A DNA stretch of 64,000 nt from Phellopilus nigrolimitatus (taxonomy: Eukaryota; Basidiomycota; Agaricomycetes; Hymenochaetales; Hymenochaetaceae). Position 1 is the stretch's first letter; each line of letters starts with the position of its first letter. The translations under genes were made by a program, and so were the position numbers. Shown here in pieces: positions 58,015 through 64,000 of this stretch. Where the stretch lies: positions 434,001 to 498,000 of the forward strand of contig JAJOHG010000003.1 in NCBI GenBank assembly GCA_021029095.1, given 5' to 3'. The notes under the pieces are model-generated. The model searched no databases. It saw only the letters and a list, made by a program, of their open reading frames with translations, and was not told the DNA's origin.

Positions 58015-61000
58015 TCAGCGGAAGGCATGAATACCACTGGTATCTTCTACGGAGGGATTGTCCTGTCGAAGGAGCTTTTGCGCCTTGCCAGACGTTGATC
58101 GAGCAAGCTCACACCTCATCGTCTCAAACACGTTCTCGTTCTGCCCATGCCATTTTTTTGGATCCTGTGTTGAGTTCTTTCCACCCCAGCGTGGGATGTT
58201 ACTGTCCCGCTGCTGGAAAACCTTGTGCTGTGTAGACAATCCCGTATGTTCACCCATAAACTTGGGCAAGTTCGTGGAGCCGGTAGTATCCGTGGCTTTC
58301 AACACAACGTCCGAAGCAATCTTCTCAAAGCCCTGCTCATAAATAGTATCGTTCCCGCTTGTCAAAGCCCGCGGGATGTCCGTGTGTCGAGACATAGAAT
58401 GAAACCCATCAACAGCAGTCATAAGAGACAATTGCGATGAGGCTGGATGGGAAGGCTCCTGGGTCGCAATGAGAGTGGTCATTGACGAACATGCTCTGTT
58501 GGCAGTTCGTACCGGAAGGCCAGAGGGTCGTCTATAAGGGTGTGCAGAGGCTCGGGGTCTGTTATTAGAGGAGGGGATAGTCCCACTGCGCGTCATATAG
58601 GTAGGGGTGAGCAGCCGGGATTCTTCTGATGACTTCACATCTAATGAAGCACTGGGCAAAGAGATCTCGCCTCTTATTGTAAGATCCTCGTGATCAGATT
58701 GCGCTCCTGTACCAACAAGGTCCCTCGCGAGATCCTCGTCGCAGCTGTCTGAAGAGTGAATGTCGTTCTTTAATCCGAGACTGGGATTTACTTGGGTAAA
58801 TAAGCAGCGAACAGGGAGTTGCTATGAACACTCACCTCGGCGGCAGGCTCCCGTGATGCCTCCTAAATGCAAAAGGCCTTTTTTGGGGAGCCCTGACAGG
58901 GGTAGACGCCTGTTCTGGAGATGATAGCGACACAGACGACGTGAAACTCGGCATTCTCGTAGGCGAATCTTCAACTTTAGTGTCTGGCCCTATCGTAAGA
59001 CCGGGAAGCAGCAGTGGGAGAACCTTTGCTGAAAGGCTGTCGATTCCGTTGACGGAGCTATAGACGTTGGAGGAGGGGCCTGGAAATGCTGTTTCCTGGT
59101 ATCTATGGCCTTCATCGAGCAGTTCCCTCGGTGGCGTAAGGGGCGGACGCGAAGCAAGCGGCGGACGAATATACGAACCGGATCTATTAACGACCGGATC
59201 GTCAAGCGTAGGTGCAGAACAAGAACGGTGATGCGTGCTCGTACGAGCGATAGGTCTAGGCGTCAAATCCTCAGCTGCTGATGGAACCTCATCATCGCTT
59301 TCTCTGTCGTGCGAGCTTTGCGCAGAAGTGGTGTCATATCCGTCGGGCACTGGCGGGTCGAACATTGTCTCTGCGAGTGCAGGATATTGGCGTTTTGCTG
59401 TCATGATGTGTATCGTGGCAGCAAGGCTATCGGCAGTAGTAGAAGCGTACGTGTTATCTCTCTCGATCGGCCTGCGTTCCATTTCGGCGCAATTTCCCGA
59501 CTGAAGAGCCTTGATGGTCGGCGGTAAAGAAGCGTCGTGCTGAGAGAGCTGGGGAGTAGTAGTCGCGGACCGTAGTACTATCTGAGCAGGAAGGAAGAAC
59601 AGAAAGTTTGGGTGCAGGCGAGACCATAGTCATAGCGCGACGCAGTTTGTTCTTTCCGTCGATGGCATCGCCCTTACTGAGCCAGACATCACCACTGCGT
59701 CGACTTTCAACAACAGTGACACTTCCGCTACGCGTATAACGACTTCCGAGCTCGCGCGGAGACGGAAGATTGCCAGACGGTGGCACAATTATGGACGACT
59801 CCGAGCGCGTCTCAAACAGACCGGATGGAATGGGAATTGGCGAGAAAAGGACGTTCACCGCCAATAACGGTGCAGAGAGAGTAACAGAAAGGATAAGAAA
59901 GATAGTCGCCGCGATGTTCGTGAAATGTTCATTTAAGGATATGATTATTAGGTAGGGAACGGAGAAGCCCTAGGGAAAGCCGTCAGCGTCTTCGAAAATT
60001 ATATACATAAGCATAGAGCTCACTAAAGGTATCCAAATAAGAGCTAACCACGCAATAACACGCCATACGGACACATCAAGACACTTTGCATATGGCCAAG
60101 ACAATCCATTGATACCCTTTTCCGCATTGCTTAGGCTAGCAGTTGTCGAGAGAAAACGAGACTCGCCAAGCACCTGAGTGCTTGACATCGCCGGAGTAAT
60201 GGGACAAGAGCCTTCCTGACTGTCTGGCAGCTGTCCATGGGCGAGCGCTGTTGAGCTGGCGGGCATGGGACTGCCCACGCAGGTAGTGGGAAAAGACCAT
60301 GCAGTCATAGTAGGGTATGATACATCGGGCTCAGTCAACCAAGAGCTCTTGGAACTCATACGCGAGATCTGAGCAGAGGGATGAGTCTTTTCCGACTCTT
60401 CGGCGTCGTGCGCCGAGATGCACGAAGATGGCATGCACGGCAGTTTGTCAGGAGTAGAAAGACATAATGCCGAATTTGGATTTGGAGCTCGAGCCGTATC
60501 GTGTGTGAGCGCGCTATGCGTCGTAGAAAAGGAAAAGGAAGAGATGGAGTTGCGGCGCGAGCTAGCGTTCGAGGTGATCCACGAGCTACCATCTTTGAGT
60601 GCTTTTATACCGTCACTTGCAGCGTACGGACCATGTAGTTTCTCTTCCACCGCCGGATGCAGGACCCCGGTAGACTCGCTTGGCGATGCGAGGTTTCGGC
60701 GGATAGCAAGGAGAGTTGCGACGAGGCTAGTGAAAGCAGCCGTGCTCAGGACGGCAACGGCAACGGAGAATCCCACAACACCGAAGAACAGGCTCTTCTC
60801 GCCAGCTTCAGCCATGACCCCGGCGAGAGCAGCTGAGGTGACAGCGATGACCAGTGTCGGCACCCAAATGGTCCATTGCTTGGCGCCGAACGAAATAGGC
60901 TTGCCCTTACGAACATAGATGAGGGTGGCAGCAGCCACGACGAGTAGGCAGGTCTGCCTCACAGTCAATGAAACCCAAAGTCTCACCGAAGAAGCAGGGT

Positions 61001-61338
61001 CACTAGCAACGCTCCGATCCGACGGCCCTCCTAAAGACTCCTCGACCACCTCCCACGAGAAGAACACCAATGCAAGCAGATCGCAAAGTGCGAGCCAGAC
61101 GTGTACCTTGTCAGCAGGCGAGAGAGTTCTGGATTTCGAAGGTCCGGTCCGTTTCTGGTTGAAGCCAAGTTAGAGTTAGCATTGCGTCGATGTGAGAGCA
61201 GTTTATTCATCCTACAAGAGCTATGCGGCCTTTCAAAGGGTGTGGAGGAAGAATAGGGATAACTGCATGAAGGATAACGAAGACTGAAGAGAAAAATGAC
61301 AAAAAAGCAAGAGCAAGGGTCGGAATAAGAGGAATCAT
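58015..61338 (-). CDS. Multi-pass membrane protein with long disordered cytosolic tail, unknown function
   Basis: Not assigned to a family. The ATG at 61338 opens with a very hydrophobic stretch (MIPLIPTLALAFLSFFSSVF). A phase-0 intron then joins to KRTGPSKSRTLSPADKVHVW and LALCDLLALVFFSWEVVEES. More membrane helices: RQTCLLVVAAATLIY, WTIWVPTLVIAVTSAALAGV, SLFFGVVGFSVAVAVLSTAA and SLVATLLAIRRN. A roughly 180-residue Ser/Thr-rich loop follows, then two more helices (VWRVIAWLALIWIPLVSSML; ATIFLILSVTLSAPLLAVNV). The last 450 or so residues are Ser/Pro-rich and disordered (PSFTSSVSLSSPEQASTPVR), ending SVEDTSGIHAFR at 58015. Seven or so helices suggest a receptor- or transporter-like topology, but that is inference. 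About four introns. Confidence 0.6.
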
Positions 61339-61709
61339 ATCGTCTAAATCGTATTGAGTCGTCAAATGAGTCTGTGAAGTACGTTATCAACTTGTCTCTT
61401 GGTGACAAGTCGAGGAGCGTGGGTCCGTCCAAATGGCAATGTCGCTTGAGTGAACACAGCAGACACGACACTGAGGAAGATGCACGTCACGAGAAAAGCA
61501 CGTCGCGTTGAAGAGTTCGAATAGCCGAAATCCAACTATTTGGCTTTGCAAATATGAACACACATGCACTAATAACACGTCGATCATGTGAAGTCGCAGC
61601 ACTGCCATACACGTTGATTACAATGATCTTCATGGTCTACGTTTCTAACTAGAAGGAACAGACCTCTTGCGGAGCAGAGAGAAAAAGTACAAACAAGAGG
61701 CTGTATTGT
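61339..61709. other. Intergenic
   Basis: About 370 bp between the membrane-protein start and the glucanase stop. No supported gene. Confidence 0.5.
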
Positions 61710-63153
61710 TTACAAAAGGGAGGAGGGTGTGTAGACTCGTAGTGAGTTGATCTCCCAGTAAGCATCCTAATCAGAAGTTGCCCATAATTAGATCGCTGTA
61801 AAAGAAACGAAAGCGGCTCAAAATCTACCTACTTTAAATGCATGGGGATTGTCATTGACGTCTTCAGAGGGTAAAAGAGCAGGTCAGCATCAATGTTTCA
61901 TTGAGAACATAGCGTACTCACAGTCCTCACACGAACTCTGACTACAGCCTGATGTTGGAAAGCTGCTGCCGGCCCAGTCACCCTTAGTGATCCATGACCG
62001 TCAGCGAGGTATCTCCAGAAGTAAATTGCCCTACTTACGCAAAAAGTGAGATCAAATACTATCTGATGCGCATCGAAATGTGTAGCGAAATCGCATGAGG
62101 TCGTCGAAGGAAAGTGAGCGTCTGGGGTGCCCCAGCTTTTATCGGGGCTGACACTGAGGTCGATACCGAGAACGTTTTGCTTAATCTCAGACGGAACAGA
62201 AGGATCGTTTCGGCCCCAAAACCAGATGTAAACGCCTTCGGTTTGCATCCTCTTCATTACGAACCAGCCACCACCCATTGCATTTAGAGCAGAGCCGTAT
62301 GAACCGGTCTTCCGGAACGACGTCCCGCATCCCTGATTGTTGTTGGCAAACGCATTGCAGTCAGTCGAGACAGTGGATCTATAGATATGCGTAAGCACAT
62401 GTTTGGAGCTATCCTATCGGGCTTACTCGCCCGGATTGGCCGCGGTGACTCTGCATCTGACACCCGGGCGATGTATGAAGGGTCGCTCTATTCGCCCCGT
62501 TATTATTAATTCCTCTAAGACGTTTCGTCAGCATATTCTGAGGAACTGACGAAGACAAGACTTCTGAAACTCAGACTGACTCGATCACATCTATTTCACC
62601 ACCACGTGGCCATGTAGACTTGGTGACGGTCCAGAACGCGGGCCAGGTAGCGCAGCCCCATGGAACATGTTTAACATCAAGGACAAGCACAGAATCAGAA
62701 TAAGTACTGTAGGATGAAATGCGGTTGCTGTCTCGGCCTCGCGCGTTTTTGGGGACGACAGTCGTGTAATCTGCGCGCATGATAAAGGAGCTTCCAGTGG
62801 CTAAATAGGGATCAGTGCTCGGGGATCTCGCTTTAGCACAAGAAACAGCTAGTACCTGACGTCAAGTTTCGAGATAAAGCCACCCCCTGGTCGACATAAT
62901 TAACTCTGCCATGCGTAGGATCATCGAGAGTTTCCCAGTGAAAGTGCGTAAAGAAATCTTTGCCGACGATGTTGGCCTGGAGAGTGAAACCGAGAAGCGA
63001 ATCCGGCGCGGGCAGTTCGGGTGGCAGGTCCAACGAGGACCCGGGGAGTAAACCCGAAATGGGGTCGAGTAGAGGGACGGACAAAGGAAGAAGCGACGAA
63101 AATACAGAAGGGGCGAGGACGGCGAGTAGAAAGCCAGTTCGTACAAAAGCCAT
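61710..63153 (-). CDS. Secreted GH16 endo-1,3(4)-beta-glucanase
   Basis: Extracellular beta-glucan hydrolase or cell-wall-modifying enzyme of GH16. The ATG at 63153 starts a signal peptide (MAFVRTGFLLAVLAPSVFSS). The mature part begins LLGFTLQANIVGKDFFTHFH, WETLDDPTHGRVNYVDQGVA. After introns come YTTVVPKNARGRDSNRISSY, LVLDVKHVPWGCATWPAFWT and the catalytic block WPRGGEIDVIESV (ExDxxE with nucleophile and acid/base Glu). Then NNNGANRATLHTSPGC, TDCNAFANNNQGCGTSF, YGSALNAMGGGWFVMKRMQT, VYIWFWGRNDPSVPSEIK and GDWAGSSFPTSGCSQSSCED. The final exon gives DAYWEINSLRVYTPSSLL, stopping at 61710. About eight introns; about 350 residues, as in other fungal GH16 enzymes. Confidence 0.9.
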
Positions 63154-63475
63154 CTTCGAAAGGAGCGCGTGTAGCTGGAGCACAAGAGACTAAAAGAGCG
63201 GAGGTAAGGGGCGATGCAAGGAGGAATATGCGCTGTGGCATAGAGCGTCATCTTTCATATCTCGTGTAATCTGAAATGGTTGACAATGATCGAACAAGTG
63301 ACGTATATATCGCTGCCTGTCATTCGTTGCCACCGAGTTGCCTAACCGAGACCTGTCAAGGACCCACCAGTCTGACTTGGTTTTAAAAAAAAAAAACGCA
63401 TGTGGTTAGAAAGCACATCGCGCCGCACCGCAGAAATAAAGACACAAGCTCGACATCTCCATACAGAAATAATGC
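63154..63475. other. Glucanase promoter and downstream flank of the next gene
   Basis: About 320 bp. A TATATA element lies near 63304-63309, roughly 150 bp upstream of the glucanase start. An A-run (63385-63397) lies near the 3' end of the neighbouring gene. Confidence 0.4.
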
Positions 63476-64000
63476 TCATCTGCCATAACCTCCGTAGTAC
63501 TGTCGTCCTGCCCTCTCGTCACGACGACCGTCATCCCTTCTCGAACGACCGGTGTCCCGTTCTCGATCGTGACGGCGTTCCTGTTCCCTATCTCGCTTCG
63601 ATCCACTGTTAGACCTCCCATGGTTGCGGTGGCGTTCTCCTTTCTGACGGTCACGATCCCCTTCCCGGTCCTTGTCACGACCCTTACGTCCACCTTTCAC
63701 CCAGTCTTCCTCGGCTGGACCAGAAGAGATTCGATCCAACAATCTATCAGCAGGCCTCCGCTTGGAGCTGTCGGTCTTCAAGTTCTCCTGAAAGTTGAAC
63801 ACTAGTTTCTCATTGGACTTCTTGTACCTTGGACCCGACGGCGGGCGCGTTTTCGTAGCTGGCTTCATCCGACTGCCAAACCAGTCTTCTTCTTCATCGT
63901 CGAATTGGTCAATTTCCTTCTCACGTTGTCGCATACGCTCGCGCTCTTTATCGCGCCCTCGCTTCCCGACATCACTCGGTCCAGAAAAGCCATGTCCATC
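63476..64000 (-). CDS. C-terminal part of an Arg/Asp-rich, probably nuclear RNA-associated protein (cut by window edge)
   Basis: Family not recognised. The frame enters from the right edge as DGHGFSGPSDVGKRGRDKER and continues EKEIDQFDDEEEDWFGSRMK, KKSNEKLVFNFQENLKTD, RRPADRLLDRISSGPAEEDW. It then becomes a long Arg/Asp/Glu/Lys low-complexity tail (KGRDKDREGDRDRQKGERHR) ending with DERAGRQYYGGYGR at 63476. RD/RS-like tails are common in splicing, capping and export factors, and the YGGYGR end resembles RGG/GY tails; both suggest RNA association but do not prove it. No intron is needed in the visible part. Confidence 0.6.
   Translation of the reverse strand, partial: DGHGFSGPSDVGKRGRDKERERMRQREKEIDQFDDEEEDWFGSRMKPATKTRPPSGPRYKKSNEKLVFNFQENLKTDSSKRRPADRLLDRISSGPAEEDWVKGGRKGRDKDREGDRDRQKGERHRNHGRSNSGSKRDREQERRHDRERDTGRSRRDDGRRDERAGRQYYGGYGR

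Noticed and set aside
60418..60918. A 166-codon plus-strand frame
   Set aside because: Antisense to the membrane helices and Ser-rich loop of the 58015-61338 gene, with no motif.

Overview
This is a eukaryotic nuclear window from a filamentous fungus, most likely a basidiomycete of the mushroom-forming Agaricomycetes. Nearly every gene is split by short (about 45-85 nt) GT-AG introns. Intergenic gaps are mostly 0.1-0.8 kb, and gene content (ATG29, a SLIP-GC-like nuclear GTPase, Dal5-like permeases, Htm1/Mnl1, a GH16 glucanase) fits that group. There are no rRNA, CRISPR, phage or bacterial features, and I found no confident transposon or tRNA. About 32 genes were read by joining exons by hand; boundaries are good where protein homology is strong and tentative elsewhere.

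Layout. 1-7.3 kb: 5' end of DDI1 (-), ATG29 (-), YIH1/IMPACT (+), a conserved protein of unknown function (+), a DUF7719-like membrane protein (-). 7.5-15.5 kb: a large SLIP-GC/dynamin-like GTPase (-) and a long unknown disordered protein (-). 15.8-24.5 kb: two tandem Dal5-like MFS transporters (-), acetyl-CoA acetyltransferase ERG10 (-) and the autophagy E2 enzyme ATG10 (-). 24.9-32.1 kb: ribosomal protein eS1 (+), adenine phosphoribosyltransferase (+), the ER mannosidase Htm1/Mnl1/EDEM with PA domain (-), and a ZNRD2/p27 zinc-binding protein (+). 32.6-42.5 kb: an unknown protein with a motif repeated at exon ends (+), FAF1 (-), a DUF1640 mitochondrial protein (+), PYM (-), a Gly/His/Tyr/Ser-rich protein (-), GPN3 (-), COA5/PET191 (-). 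42.6-48 kb: IBA57/CAF17 (+), mitochondrial-type phosphopantetheinyl transferase (-), ELP2 (+). 48.3-57.6 kb: a DEAD-box-like protein that has lost its catalytic motifs (-), an RRM protein (-), about 1.1 kb without a clear gene, a class I/II aminotransferase with an apparent frameshift (-), THO3 (+). 58-64 kb: an unknown membrane protein with a long disordered tail (-), a GH16 endoglucanase (-), and the 3' part of an Arg/Asp-rich protein (-).

Most genes are housekeeping: autophagy (ATG29, ATG10), translation control and ribosome biogenesis (YIH1, eS1, FAF1, ELP2), mRNA handling (PYM, THO3, RRM protein), Pol II assembly (GPN3), ER quality control (MNL1), and mitochondrial function (DUF1640, COA5, IBA57, PPT2). 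The two MFS genes and the glucanase are the accessory, environment-facing part. The most unusual items are the eIF4A-derived pseudo-helicase at 48.3-51.6 kb and the unknown gene at 32.6-34.9 kb, whose symmetric phase-2 exons each end in a copy of the same short motif.
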